Assembly (NCBI GenBank): GCA_963930775.1
Contig: OZ005691.1
Span: 8,367,000 to 8,430,999, forward strand
DNA length: 64,000 nucleotides
Origin: Cliona cf. orientalis
Lineage: Eukaryota; Porifera; Demospongiae; Clionaida; Clionaidae
Direction of reading: 5' to 3'
Shown here: positions 46,393 through 58,600 of the stretch, in pieces
How the letters are laid out: every line of letters begins with the position of its first letter
Position numbering within the stretch: position 1 is the first letter of the stretch
Translations under genes and position numbers: made by a program
The notes under the pieces: model-generated
What the model was told of the DNA's origin: nothing
The model's input: only the letters and a program-made list of their open reading frames with translations
The model's database searches: none

Positions 46393-47426
46393 AACGCCAG
46401 TCCAATAGTCACCACAAAGGAGAATTTCGATAACTTATTGGTAGCTAAAGATCACGTCACAAGGAGCAAAATGACAACTATTGTATCAATTGCACGACCA
46501 TGCTTCATGAGCACACTTCTGCATGCACATCAGCGAGATTTTATGCAGATGGGCTGCAATAAGTTTCTGGTGACGGGAGATGTCTATAGACGCGATGAGA
46601 TAGATTCGAGTCACTATCCCATTTCCATCAAATGGAGGGAGTGCGATTATTCTCAAGGGAGGAACTGTTCAAAGTAATGGCGGTGAAGATTCAGACTCGA
46701 CTGGCTATTCGAAACAGTTCCAAGCTTGCAAGAAGAGACGAGTGAAAAGCAAGCTCCACATACAATGGATGCTGTGAGAATGATGGAGTTTAATTTGAAG
46801 GAGACCTTGATCAAACTGATGAAGGAGTTATTTGGAAGTGACATTGAGACTAGGTGGACGACGTGCTAGCTATTTTCCTTTCACTCATCCATGCTATGAA
46901 TTGGAGATCAAGTTTCAAGGAGAGTGGATGGAGATGCTGGGATCTGGCATAATGAGACAACCGATATTGGAAAATGGAGGTGTCACTGATCGAATCGGAT
47001 GGGCCTTTGGTTTAGGACTAGACCACCTGGCAATGCTTTTGTTTTATATACCCGACATTCGACTTTTTTGGAGCAAAGACGAGAGATTTATCGAGCAGTT
47101 CTCATCAGTTGGACTAGACCCCAGGACGAATATCGTGTTCAAACCTTTTAGCAAATATCCACCTTGCTACAAACTTGAAAGACATCGCATTTTGGCTACC
47201 CAAGGAAAAATTCAATGAAAATGACTTTCATGAAGTAATTCGATTGTCAAAAGGTGGAACTGATTGATAAGTTTATTCACCCGAAGACTGAGAGAGTCAG
47301 CCATTGCTACCGTATCACATACAGGTCAATGGATAGAAATGTCACTAATAAAGAGAGCAACATCATTCAAGATCAGAATAGGGAAATGATCGTCAATAAA
47401 ATTAATTGGGAGTAGAACTACGATAA
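46393..47426 (+). pseudogene. FARS2: Processed-type copy of mitochondrial phenylalanyl-tRNA synthetase
   Basis: In different frames the DNA reads AKDHVTRSK, AHQRDFMQMGCNKFLVTGDV, YRRDEIDSSHYP, then FPFTHPCYELEIKFQGEW, TDRIGWAFGLGLDHLAM, IPDIRLFWSKDERF and FKPFSKYPPCYK, and finally [18 protein letters not shown] with the C-terminal GVELR and TAA at 47424-47426. These are the class II catalytic core and C-terminal anticodon-binding (ferredoxin-like) domain of mitochondrial PheRS. There are at least five frameshifts and no introns; about the first quarter of the protein is absent. I see no poly(A) tract or clear flanking duplication, so retrocopy origin is inferred from lack of introns. Confidence 0.88.
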
Positions 47427-48351
47427 ATTTATAATAAGGTGCAGGCCTACTTTATAGAATTGCATGCTGAACAGTAGTAGAATTAATGGTATAGGAAAGA
47501 ACAAGGCTAAAATTATTCTTCTCATATTATTACAAGGTCATTATGCATAATATTATGATTTCTAATATTATTATCATAGAGTCGGTAGACTCTATAAGTA
47601 GGGATGGCCCGGACACTCCATATACATAGCTAATACATTATAAATACCCAAATATCTCAAAACAGGTAACTTTATGAAATTTCTAAGTGTCAAAATCAGA
47701 ATCTCCAGCAAATTATCTATCTATTGAGACCAAGATCATTCATCAAAACAATTGTACATGCCAGAACCAGACGTTCAAAAAATAGGCCATTTGTCAATCT
47801 TTCTTCTTTCTTTCTTTCTTTCTTTCTTTTTCATTATCAGGGCTAACTCAATACTGCCTTGATCGCTCATCTTAGTTTGAGTATAAATCCACTCCATTTT
47901 GTAGCGCGCAGGTCCATGACACGCTATAGTTTTGCATTATCTCTACAGCTACATAATGGTGGGTGTGTACGGCGCTTAACGAAAAGGGTGTGTCTGATGT
48001 ACGCCATTTTGTCACAATAATGCGCATGCTCATAATGTGTTGCCATGGTGAAGTCATGTGACTGTAGTCAGCGGCGCGCGCCACCGCCGCTAGCTAGCTA
48101 GCCAGCGAGCGCCGCGACTCGATCAAAGCTAGCTTAGCCCATAGACATTAGAGCGCTCTAGTATCTATGCTTAGCCTAGCCATAGCTAAGCGCCAGGCTC
48201 TCCCACGCGAGCCAGGCCAGTGCGAGCGCGAGCGCGATAAAGCGAACCTAGCTAGCTAGCTAGTGCAGCACCAGTACTGTACTGTGCTGGGATAGGCAAA
48301 CTCGCGTCCTCAACGTACGGGCGCGGCACGGCCCTTGGCACTGTCGGCATA
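47427..48351. other. Non-coding DNA with a TTTC microsatellite
   Basis: A (TTTC)n microsatellite of about 32 bases lies at 47799-47830. 48070-48260 is rich in GCTAGC and GCGCGC palindromes. No exon recognised. Confidence 0.45.
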
Positions 48352-48677
48352 ATGCACCTGTCAATGGTATGCCCCACTACCCCTACATGGGGCCGATGTG
48401 GGGCAAGGTGGGGATTGTTCCTTTCGAATTTCAATAAGTCCCCACCCCTGGGGCACTTCAAGCTATGCAAAGCCCCCACATATTCTATTCTTTGTCGCCA
48501 GCTGGCTTACTTCTTGACCTTCGCCCATTGTGTTAGCTTCAAGATTATTGATTAGCACTTGATTTTTGGGCGTGACAATGCCCCACCCCTAGGGCAGGCT
48601 TGATTTTGCATATCTCCTACATTGTCCCCATATTTGCCCCATGTAGGGGTGGTGGGGCATACCATTGACAGGTGCAT
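48352..48677. mobile_element. 326-bp MITE with ~44-bp TIRs
   Basis: ATGCACCTGTCAATGGTATG on the left and its complement ending at 48677 form the ends; homology extends through CCCCAC-ACCCCTACATGGGG. GC-rich inner blocks (CCCCACCCCTGGGGC / GCCCCACCCCTAGGGC). No coding potential. Confidence 0.85.
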
Positions 48678-48839
48678 AACAGCCAGCTTAGTGGTGACAA
48701 AGATAGTCGATAATAGCTATACTATCACTAGTACTAGAGTCTCATCGCTACTTGGCCGCCTGGAACAGCTTTATCGGCTAGGAGAGTTAACGAGAGGCGT
48801 GGCTACGCGAACTTCGGCACCTCCCATCTATACTTGCAG

Positions 48840-49250
48840 TATATGTATACAGTTGTACTCATGCAATAAAAAGTAACAGAAACAAGTATAAAAACAATTG
48901 AATAAAATTGAATGATGAAGTAGGGATGGCAATGCCAAAAAGTACACAAACAAGATTTTTAGGGATAAGAGATAATCACAACCACTATACATCCCTACGC
49001 GGCTTGCTTTTTTGAGTAGCATGGGGATCATAAAAGACTGACAGGGTAAATTTCTCCCACATGTAAGTCAAGAACACCTCAAGTATAGCATGCCTTAATT
49101 GGATAAGTCGAAAAGCAAGCGTAGGGATGTATAGTGGTTGTGATTATCTCTTATCCCTAAAAATCTTGTTTGTGTACTTTTTGGCATTGCCATTCCTACT
49201 TCATCATTCAATTTTATTCAATTGTTTTTATACTTGTTCATGATACAAAG
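48840..49250. repeat. Long imperfect palindrome
   Basis: Arms of about 140 bp (about 48868-49003 and 49110-49245) are near-perfect inverted copies, including ATTGAATAAAATTGAATGAT and AGGGATGTATAGTGGTTGTG. The central spacer is about 105 bp. It is probably a foldback element; no clear flanking duplication. Confidence 0.8.
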
Positions 49251-49526
49251 TGAGCCAAAAAATGTTTTAGTAGGTCACGTGCATTATCATCGTATAGATC
49301 AGGAAGGAGAAACATTTTTTTTTACTTAATTTAAATAGTATGCACACTAAGCAATAACTGATACACAAATAACAGTACTGAAAGCAAAGAATACATGATC
49401 AAATCAGGGTTGAGGTACTACACTATTGACATGACAGGAAATAAACCACAATCTCAAGGAATGTGCTAATGATTTTGGTGCATAATAATAATAATTATGA
49501 TTGTGTATACAGTTATTAGGAAGGAA

Positions 49527-52500
49527 CTATTTTGATTCTGGTAGGATCTTTAGAATAAGTTTCTTGCCAATTTTAGTGAGTCCAAGATCTTTAAAATCTT
49601 CTTTGTCCAACAGGGAGAATCCAGATGCTGTGACACCATTTTCTATAAAATAAATTAAGATCAACGATCACTCTTATAAACTCACTGACATGCTAATAAC
49701 ATAATTATTTATGGTATTTGTATATGTACCGAAGAGAGTATTGCAATCTTTTTCACTAATTCCTTTTGATTGAAGCCACTTAAAGAAATGGTCATCAGAC
49801 ATGGTACTGCTGAACTTCAAATTCCCCTTCTCATCTTCAGTTGGCACTTTTACACCTGCATATCACAATATGAATTCCGTAAAATAATAGTACAGCTACC
49901 TGTTACAATTACTTTCACTTACTAGATACAATAGCTTTGCATGCGTCAATGGCATCTGAAGCTTTTCCACATGACAACAAGGCCTCGATGAACACTTGAT
50001 TAGTAGCTTTGAAGGCAAACTTCTCTTTCCATCTCCCCAGCATACCCATCCTCTTCTCATCAATTGATCCATAATCACCATTCACGGCAGTAATTTCAGA
50101 TTTTGTGAGCTCCAGATGGAAGCCAGTCAGCTGCCAGTCCACACAGTGTTTGGCTAGTCTTAGGAGGACTTGCTGGGAGCACTCTTGATCCAGAACATCC
50201 AGCGTTTTTAAACCAGCTTGAGCAGCTACATCCTGAAGAGTCAGTTCAGCTGGAGTAGGATAATAAAGAGAGACAAACACAGTCCATAATTCAAAGCTAG
50301 AGGTCAAAAAATGAGAAATATCACAATCATGTTTTTAGCCATACCTGTTGCTGCTGAAGAGTGTCCATTGTGAAAATGAGGTGTCAGTTGGTCATCAGTA
50401 TTACCGGGAGTACAATCTGATAATAGAATTCATTACAGCAGGCTCAGTTATGATCACAATGACCAAGTAATAATAATAATAATAATACTGAATATTATTA
50501 TTAATTTTTGCCTGGTTTCAAGGTTGGAGTAAAATCTGATATTTTCACAGCATGTCCATTATCACCTGCATCTCTATTTCTTTCACTAGTCTGGATATCT
50601 AAAGGTCAATAATTTTAGTTTAATATTCATGCTTGACTATAATTACATGTAAGAACTAACCTGATTTAGATTCAGAGGTTGCTCCATCCAGCCACACCAC
50701 CTGGTTGGGAGAAAATTTCTTACCCTTCGCTTCGTTTATCGTGCAGATCCATGATTTCTTTCCAATCTTAGCAGGATGAGGCTCTCCCACTCCACAAGAG
50801 CAAAGAAAGGTAAAAGAAGGTGTTGAATTCGTGTAGCCCAACGTGAGATTAGCTTTTTGCAAGCCAGCAGTGATAGCGCACTTGATTGATGAGCAGAAAC
50901 CTTCATCTGGTTGATCTGAAACATCCACGTGAACTTCGAACTGGAGCAAGGTATCGATGACTGTCACACAGCATGGGATATTGGCTTCAGAAACCGAGAA
51001 TTCGATGCAATTTCGGTAGAGGCAGTCGGGAGTAACGGATCTGGCAGGTTTCTTCAACTTCCATGGATGAGGGTAGTGATTCTCGGGTGAGGTCAAGAAA
51101 GAAATGAGAGCACAAAAGATGCCACGACGTGGAGGGCCATCAGGGAAGTGAACAACAAGAGGAGTGATGAACGAATCGAACGAAAGGCGATGCTCAGATA
51201 CTTTCTTGCTGCTAAGCATTCGAAGCAAGCTGGGAACAAAGAACTTACCCTCAGAGAAGTCGGCAAAGATTAAAAGCTTTCGGTACAAGGTAGATAGCTG
51301 CTCTGGCTCAAACAGACCGGGAACATAATGCTTTTTTAACGTTGGATCTCGAAGAAACTCGACTGTGACTAGAGCATGACAGAAAAATTTCTTCCAATCT
51401 TCTCCTGAGCCGATCTTGAGCTTATCGTGATGAATTTTCACAAGCTCTGAGATTTTGTCAAGAAGCACCTGAGGATTAGTAAAGACTATCTCAGGAAGAA
51501 TTTCGGGATAGTAGAAGACCAGCGATAGCTCATCAAGGTAGATCAGAGCTGCATCTATACTGCACTCTCGTCAAGGTGAAGTTTATAAGCGACTTCAAGA
51601 CACTCATTCCTGCTCAGAATTCCACGCTTGAGTCGCTGAGTGATTTCTTCAAGCATTATTTCGAAACCCAGCCACTGCAGTGGAAGCTTCTTCGCATCTG
51701 ATCTGTTCTCTGTGGAGAATCTCGAGACAATGGCTTGAGCCATATCCTCCTCTTCAACACCAGGACACTTGGCATTCATGGGAAAGAGTACTTTATTTTC
51801 TCCTGGCTTATAGTAGATGATCTCCTTCTCGAACGTTGGCAGCAGCATTTCTCTCAGCTTCTGATCTTTCGTTTCTCTCGATTCATCGCATTTACTTTCT
51901 TCGTCCTTATGGGTCCCGACCATAACTATTTGTGGAGCTTCACCATCTTTACCTGCACCTCTGCTCGACCGGTGAGTGTGAAGTGATTGGAGGCCTTCCT
52001 TGATGAGCTGCTCTGTTGTGTGATGAGACTCATAGGGAGTGCCCAATGCTTTGCCGTCTTCGTAATACTCGATCATCGGACGACTGGAGAGGCTTTCGGA
52101 AAGCTTGAAAACAAATACTATTAATGACATCCTTCGCAAAAATATGGGCAAGATTTCATGGAATTGAGGCTGGCCACCACAGTCGGATACCAGGAGCTTG
52201 TGAATAAAGTTGAGGGGCTCTTCTGTCTCGGGACACTCGTCAATCAGCTGGAACATCTCATCAAGCACATCATGAATAACTTGGAGCACGTCACGATCGA
52301 CTGAGCTTCGTAATGATGCTTTCGGTTTTGGAGTGGGATCTTCATTTTGCCGGGTGCTGTCTCTTGTCAGTTGTTGGGGACTTGCTGCTGTCGATATCTT
52401 CTTCTCACCACCGCCATCCACTTCCTGACGTTTAGCTCGATGTACTGCTTCTGCAATCTTGGCTTTCTTCATGGCTTTGATTATCTCTCTTCCCAGTGTC

Positions 52501-52771
52501 GTTTTGGAGATCCTAGCACAGAGTTTCATGCGATCTTGAGAGATGTACTTGCACCATTTTCCCTTAATCATTTGGAGCTGATACATCGTCACCGGCTTGG
52601 TTGCTACGGGAGTGCTATTTCGTACGACAGGAGGCTTTTCACCGGCGACAATTTTCATGGTGCAGGTTTTTCCCACTCCTGCACTTCCATAGAGCAGCAT
52701 TTTGTCATTGTACATGTCTACATAGCCTCTTTTCATCGACTGTTGAAATAACCTTCGAGACTCACTCGTGC
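49527..52771 (-). CDS. Roc-COR-like GTPase with death-domain and SAM-like domains, one frameshift
   Basis: Exons 52771-50661, 50598-50566, 50416-50345, 50249-49923, 49855-49730 and 49642-49527; all junctions phase 1. Exon 1 holds P-loop GSAGVGKT, DCGGQPQFHE, GTHKD and a COR-like winged-helix region (LKRGILSRNECLEVAYKL). Near 51556 a TA dinucleotide is duplicated (GTATAGAT), shifting the frame; removing two bases restores the frame and the exon's phase-1 donor. Two tiny exons form a polar linker. The fourth is a death-domain-like helical bundle (LTLQDVAAQAG, AKHCVDWQLTG), and the last two form a SAM-like fold (GLTKIGKKLILK). About 926 residues are accounted for; the 5' exon is not found. It is a paralogue, in inverted orientation, of the 2.4-10.2 kb gene, lacking its CARD-like exon. 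Likely a cytosolic signalling GTPase assembling death-fold complexes (inference). Confidence 0.82.
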
Positions 52772-52794
52772 CTAGAGATAGAGGTGCATGTGTA

Positions 52795-53710
52795 GAGAGA
52801 GAGTGGCTGTGTAAGTCCAGTTGATGAAACAATTAATGCTCAAATAGAACCTATAGTGATGCATGGTATTAGCTTGGGTGAAAAGGACCATGTACATGTA
52901 TTTTAGCAGTAATAGCGTCGGTTCACATATAATTGTGGTTTCCTACCTAGCCACGCCTTTTCTCGCTGTTGATTGCAACTAAATGACTACTTTCAGATAG
53001 TGTGGTGGTAACTACTGTGGTGATACTATCAATTTTAGTTATTGATTGCATGTTCAGTGATGATATCTGTCACCACAATCATTTCGATGATCATATCAAC
53101 TGACCTTAACATTATACTTGTTATTCTCACCTTACTATAATTAATAACTATGATAGTTGGATGTCTAAAAATAATTAATAATGGGTGTCGGCAGGCTTTA
53201 GCATGAAGCAACAGTGTACATTAAACAATAAGCATGAAATTCGTGCACAGATTAATCTGCGGGAATTGAATTTGTAGAGGTAGAGAGTGGCTGCATAAGT
53301 CCAGTTGATGATGCAACTAATGCTCAATAGGACCTAGTGATGCATGGTACTAGCCCGGGTAAAAAGGACCACGTATTTTTGTGGTGACAGTGTTGATTCG
53401 TGCAGAACAGTGGTTCCCATCTAGCCACGCCTTTTCTCACTGTTGACTTGTGACTACATTACTTACTACCTTTAGAAAAGCGAGTTTCTCATGTGGTCCT
53501 GCGGTCATGCTACTGTAATTAGTGACAGCTTGCAACCAGATAGCATGCATTGTATGTTTTGCGTGTCTATGACCACAACGATTTTGACGTACTGTTCTAT
53601 AATTAGCAACCATGACTGTTGGATAACTGGCGTAGTAGGCTTCAGCATGAAGCAACTAGTCTTGCATGTGAGCCCATCCTATTTAAAAAGGAGAGAAAGG
53701 GACTGGTAAA
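52795..53710. repeat. Tandem duplication of ~480 bp upstream of the minus-strand GTPase gene
   Basis: GAGTGGCTG-TAAGTCCAGTTGATGA, GATGCATGGTA-TAGC and CTAGCCACGCCTTTTCTC occur in both 52800-53000 and 53280-53470 in the same order. The duplication may include promoter or 5' exon sequence of the GTPase gene, since its upstream exon should be here. I found no exon. Confidence 0.7.
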
Positions 53711-54164
53711 TAACGTACCATCTGCTTGTCCCCCGTGGAATCACTAATTGCGAATAGCAATGCTGTACATGCACGTCATATAATAATGTTGTGTGTTTTA
53801 TTTTGAGCTATAGCTGTGGCAAGTATCCGATATGGATAGTTTCTGTATCGTGTGTGGACAAGCCATTGTGGTGAATGATTGATGAATCATCCAAAATGAA
53901 GCTTACTGACGGAAGCAAAGAGTATTGCACATATAACTAAGCAGCTGCACTGCACATTGTAGATTGTCATGTGACTAGATACTACCATTTTCATCGGCAA
54001 ATCATATAATCTACCTGGAGACAAGCGGATTATACCAGACCCTTTCTCATTTTCGAGTAGGAGGGGCTGACGTACAAAACTGTGAAGTGACAGTGTACTG
54101 TGGATAATAATGATTCACCCAAATAATATCCCATCCCTCCATTTCACTGTCAGTATGTGTACTA

Positions 54165-54560
54165 TAATAACTAGAGCTCTGTAGAGCACATACCCCGCGC
54201 GCCCTGTAGCCACTCTAGCGTAGTATTGCAATACTATGAGGCACACATGTAGCGGTTTCATGACGTGACGACCCTTTACAACACAGTGCTTGAGCATGCG
54301 CAGTCGCATCCGCATACTAAAAGAGTGGGTGTGGTCGATAAACCACAGGCATGCTGAACAGAAAATGCACGATTTGTAGAACTAGTAAGCTTTTTCGAGA
54401 AATTCGAAGCGCGTACAAACCATTTTTTCACCGATATCTACCGATTGGTTGTGCTTATAGCACGCACAGACGCCTAGAACTCGAGATCTGGCGATTTTCG
54501 TGCCGACAACGACAACGACAACAACAACTAGAGCTCAATGGAGCACATACCCCGCGCGGC
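54165..54560. repeat. Short direct repeat pair
   Basis: AACTAGAGCTC followed by GGAGCACATACCCCGCGCG-like text (GAGCACATACCCCGCGCG) occurs at about 54170 and 54527. Between them is GC-rich DNA with a CGACAACGACAACAACAAC tract. Confidence 0.6.
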
Positions 54561-54900
54561 GCGGCGTTATTTAAAAATTAAAGTGGGTGTGGCTAGACAA
54601 TTGTGCGCATGCTCTAGTTTCTTACCCTAGTACTTGTACCCCAAAAAGCAGGGGGAAAGGGGTCGACCGTTTCCTTGGTTTGGCCGGCTCTGTTTGGAGC
54701 GCGCCGACACGGCAGTGACAAACCTTGGATCTGATTGGTCCGTGGCGGTCATGGGCGCGCGGGCCGACGATTCAAATTTATAATTGCGCAATGGCACTGC
54801 GGTTGGCGAGTCATATGACTACGCTAAAGCTGCAATCTCATTGGAGCACTCAAATTCCTTTCCCTGGCCAGCACGTGTTTCTGGTGAAGAAGAAAGAGAG

Positions 54901-55077
54901 ATGGCAAGCAGTTCTCCGCGAAAAAGAAGTGTGCCCGTTGAGTTTGAGGACTTTTCTGGGATCAAAGAGCCTACATCACCAGCTGTTGTTCATGGAATCG
55001 TTACCTCTTTCTCTCCAATGAAAAAAGATTCAAAGCATGGCCAGAAATGGCTGGTCACCAGCGAACATCGGCCGTGA
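54901..55077 (+). CDS. Exon encoding the N-terminus of an RPA-like OB-fold protein
   Basis: ATG 54901 opens a 58-codon frame: basic start (ASSSPRKRSVPVEFEDF) then VVHGIVTSFSPMKKDSKHG, which resembles the first OB strands of the RPA-like family found at 60574. A possible donor (CTG|GTCACC) after 55053 is phase 0. AG acceptors at 60573 (just before the 60574 ATG) and 60588 are also phase 0, so the exon could splice across 5.5 kb to the plus-strand RPA-like gene, enclosing two minus-strand genes. Otherwise it is a stand-alone exon relic ending at TGA 55075-55077. A CCAAT-like ATTGG lies at about 54736. Confidence 0.5.
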   Translation: MASSSPRKRSVPVEFEDFSGIKEPTSPAVVHGIVTSFSPMKKDSKHGQKWLVTSEHRP

Positions 55078-55681
55078 ACTCTAATTAACGCACACTCAAT
55101 TGTATACACTCTTCAATGTATTGCGCGCCTATGGTCATACAACTTTCCAGGTTTTGTAACTACACAACAACATATATAAACAATTTGTTCCGATCCCAAC
55201 ATATTGATGGACCTTTTTAGTACATGAAATCAGCGTTCGCTTTGCATGCAAGGGTATCTTCAATTTTCCCACGAGCTAGATCTACACTCACTTCGGTCAG
55301 CCATCTTCACTGTACATAACTATAGACTTCCGGTTAAAATTGATTAGACCAGCCCACTAATTAGACTTAAACAACACTTACCGTATTAAATTCAGAATTT
55401 GTTCCGATCGATTTATAAGGCTGAAAGGTTGAAAATTCAGAATCAGGGGTCACCACGATGTCGGGGGACCATTTTAATTTTCCAAATCGGGGCCCAAGTT
55501 CGTTAATTTTGATCATTACCACCAGACCCAGCGCAGCATGTGCAATTATTGATGACTCAGCAGAATATGGTGTGCGTTAAATAGAAAAGACGCTACGTGT
55601 GGTGCATGCAGTGGCTAGTCACAAACAAGCAAGTGGGAAAGAACTGTAAGTGTAGAATAATGAGCATATTGACACTACACT

Positions 55682-58600
55682 TTAATCTAGTTTTTGTCTT
55701 TTTTTTCTTTCATCTTGAATACCCCCACCAAACCAGTAGTTACTGTCTTGCTTCGTGTACTGACGCTTTTTTCGTTCGTGTTTCTCTTTCCCTGCTTCCA
55801 GTCTATACTCTGTTTTTAAGATATCCATGGCTGCATCCCAGTGGTTGCTGGATCTATAGTTTCTTCTGGCATCGTCATTGTTCTTCTCTACTCCTGATTT
55901 ATAGGAGAAGATTTACATTGATCTAGGTATGTCAATTATTCATAGATAGAAGATACGTGTACATGTACATATTATAATAATATTATGAGGAATCATAATA
56001 GAATAAATGTAGAGAATAAATTTTGGCTGGTTGGTACAGACATGGTGAAATGGGGACAAGCCGGATATGCTTGATTAATCCAGACCCTTCTCATGGGCCA
56101 GTGCATGGGGTGTGTAGAGAAGGGACTGGGCACAAGACTGCCTATGGACATATTATTCCAAATGCTCTAGGGGTGGACCTACGTATAATGAGGTACATAC
56201 CTTGACCACTAAATGGCTTTATGCTTCCTAGACGGTCGATCATAGCCGGTACATGGTACACCATGCTATGCATGTATGGGGTAACATTTTTCTTTTGATG
56301 TCCTTCACATCGACCAGAGAGTGTCAGGAACAATTTGACCCATTCTTTTGCCTAAAAAGGGTCACATGAAACATGTTGTGTTGAATTATTATGATTATTA
56401 ATACCTTTGTGTGCACAGAGGACTTTTCCTCACTTGTCAGTGACCATCTTGATATTAGATTGTACAAAGCCTCAAAATCCTGTAGAGGTAGTATGATAAG
56501 CATTGATAATTAGATTATTTTAACTTACTTCCCACAGCTGAACAACAGTATCCACAATATCGGCAGGGAGAATTTGAGTAAGCTTGCTCGGTAGGGCGGC
56601 CATGAGCTTTTTCTTGTCCTTGCCCATTAGTGACGTCCACTCGTACCTTCCTGTAGGCTTCCTGTCAGCTTCACGCTTTTCCCACACGTTAAAACTAATT
56701 CCACACTCCCTTACTGTGGTAACTAATGCTTCCAAATGAGTGGTGCTGCCACTGTTGCCTCTCTGCCTCTCTTGAAGGTCAAGACGTACCATTTCAAACA
56801 CTAGATTGCGAATGAGCACATCGGTTATACGTAGTAGAAGGTGGAGCTCATCAAGAATGACATGGTCGGGATCAATTTTCACCAGTGGGGAATGCTGTGA
56901 GCCTAACCGATCTTTTGCTGGCTTAGAGGATGGCATCTCTGAACACGTTTTCAGAGTTGTTTGTGTCCGTGCAAGATCCTTGTTATACTTAGTAAGAGAC
57001 TTGCTCATATCCCACCTGTAAAAATTGTGGCAATCTACATTGTGTGCATACATCACAAAATTGTTACCGATGATCTCGATGGATGTGACACCACAAACAC
57101 GCGTAGTTTGAATAGGGGGCATTCAAACCAAAAAGTAGCAATAGATACTATTATGAAAGAATGATGTGAAATATTTGTATAACAAAATATACATGTAAGC
57201 CTTTGCCTTATAATCTCCTCCTAAAAAGAATTCCAACTCATATGATTTATCTTCAATTTCAATGCTTCCCTTTTTGATCTGTTTGTTTAGCTCTTCTAAC
57301 ACTGGCTCGAAGGACTTAAGGGCCTCATAGTTCTCTTCCCCTTTGATTACAGCTATCGTGTGATTTCCTGCATTTTAATTATGTAACTACAGGCTATAAT
57401 AAGCATGGCGTGTGTGTACATTTACATTAAATATTCTCACCTCTTCCAGATAAAACATCCGATTTCAACGAAGGAAAGGAAAATGACAGAAGAATGAAAT
57501 TAGACGTTCGTGAGAATCTGGCTCCATCGCCACTCAACTTCACTTGGATAGGACTACTGTCAGCAAATTTTTCTGGCTCTGTCTCCATCTACCACATGTA
57601 AGGTAATTGTTAAATGTAATCTAATAATATTACATATGTCTGACAGCAAAGAAGTACATGTACATGTATAGGTTGTATACCGAAGTGTATACATGTACAT
57701 CTACATTTACCTAGGGCCTGCAGGGGACGATGTATGATAAATAACCATAGGTGCCATAACCGAGGTGTACTATGCTTGTTGCTACAGTGGAACCCCTCTA
57801 AAGCGGACATCATTGAGGCTAAAAAATTTGATGAGAGATCTGTCAACTGACAGCTCTTAAGCAAGAATTTGAGACATATTTGGGCTTTGCTGTAGTCTAC
57901 TGGTTGCTGAAACCAACCGATTTAAATGGTGGGTGTGGCCTAACTATCCGTTACGCAAGGTTGTTCGCTATTGCGCAGGCTGAACAGGACCAAACTAAGT
58001 GTCCGTTATATGGAATAGTGGGGTGTCCGCTGTTGAGGGGGTTTGAATATATTGAAGTCTATGGAAATACAATCCATTGTATCGCAGGTGTCTGCCGTTG
58101 AGGGGTGTCTGTTAAGCAGAGTTCCACTGTATACGTAGAGTACTCATTTGGACGTTTGAGAACATTAGAATGCTACATGGTAACATGTACATTTCATTAC
58201 AGATTCTGTACTGCATCTGTAATATACCGCTTTTGATAGCTGATCCATCAAAGTTTCTTGAAATGATCTGTATGCACCAGGATAGGGAGGTGGTAGCCGA
58301 TCAAATGTAATCGACTCATTCAGAGCTTTACGTGCTTGTTTCACCCGATGTGCAGGTGGTAGATGTGAAGAGAGCATCTGTAGCTCATGATAAACCTCGT
58401 CACTCACTGCAAACTTGTCTAGTAGATACAGAACCTGACATGCACGATCAAAATCTTCCTGTGTTTGAGTAGCTGGCAATTCGTTGCTCGGACAGGGTTC
58501 TAGTGACACCCTTAGAGATGACTCGGATGATATCCTTTTGAACTGCACATATTCTGGTTGGAGTCCAAAGGAATGTGCAAACCATAAAGCCCGTCTTGAT

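Noticed and set aside
47799-47830. (TTTC)n tract as a retrocopy tail
   Set aside because: It lies about 370 bp beyond the stop codon of the PheRS copy and is an ordinary microsatellite.
53437-53709. Overlapping frames on both strands
   Set aside because: They lie within the tandem-duplicated non-coding stretch and have no recognisable motif.
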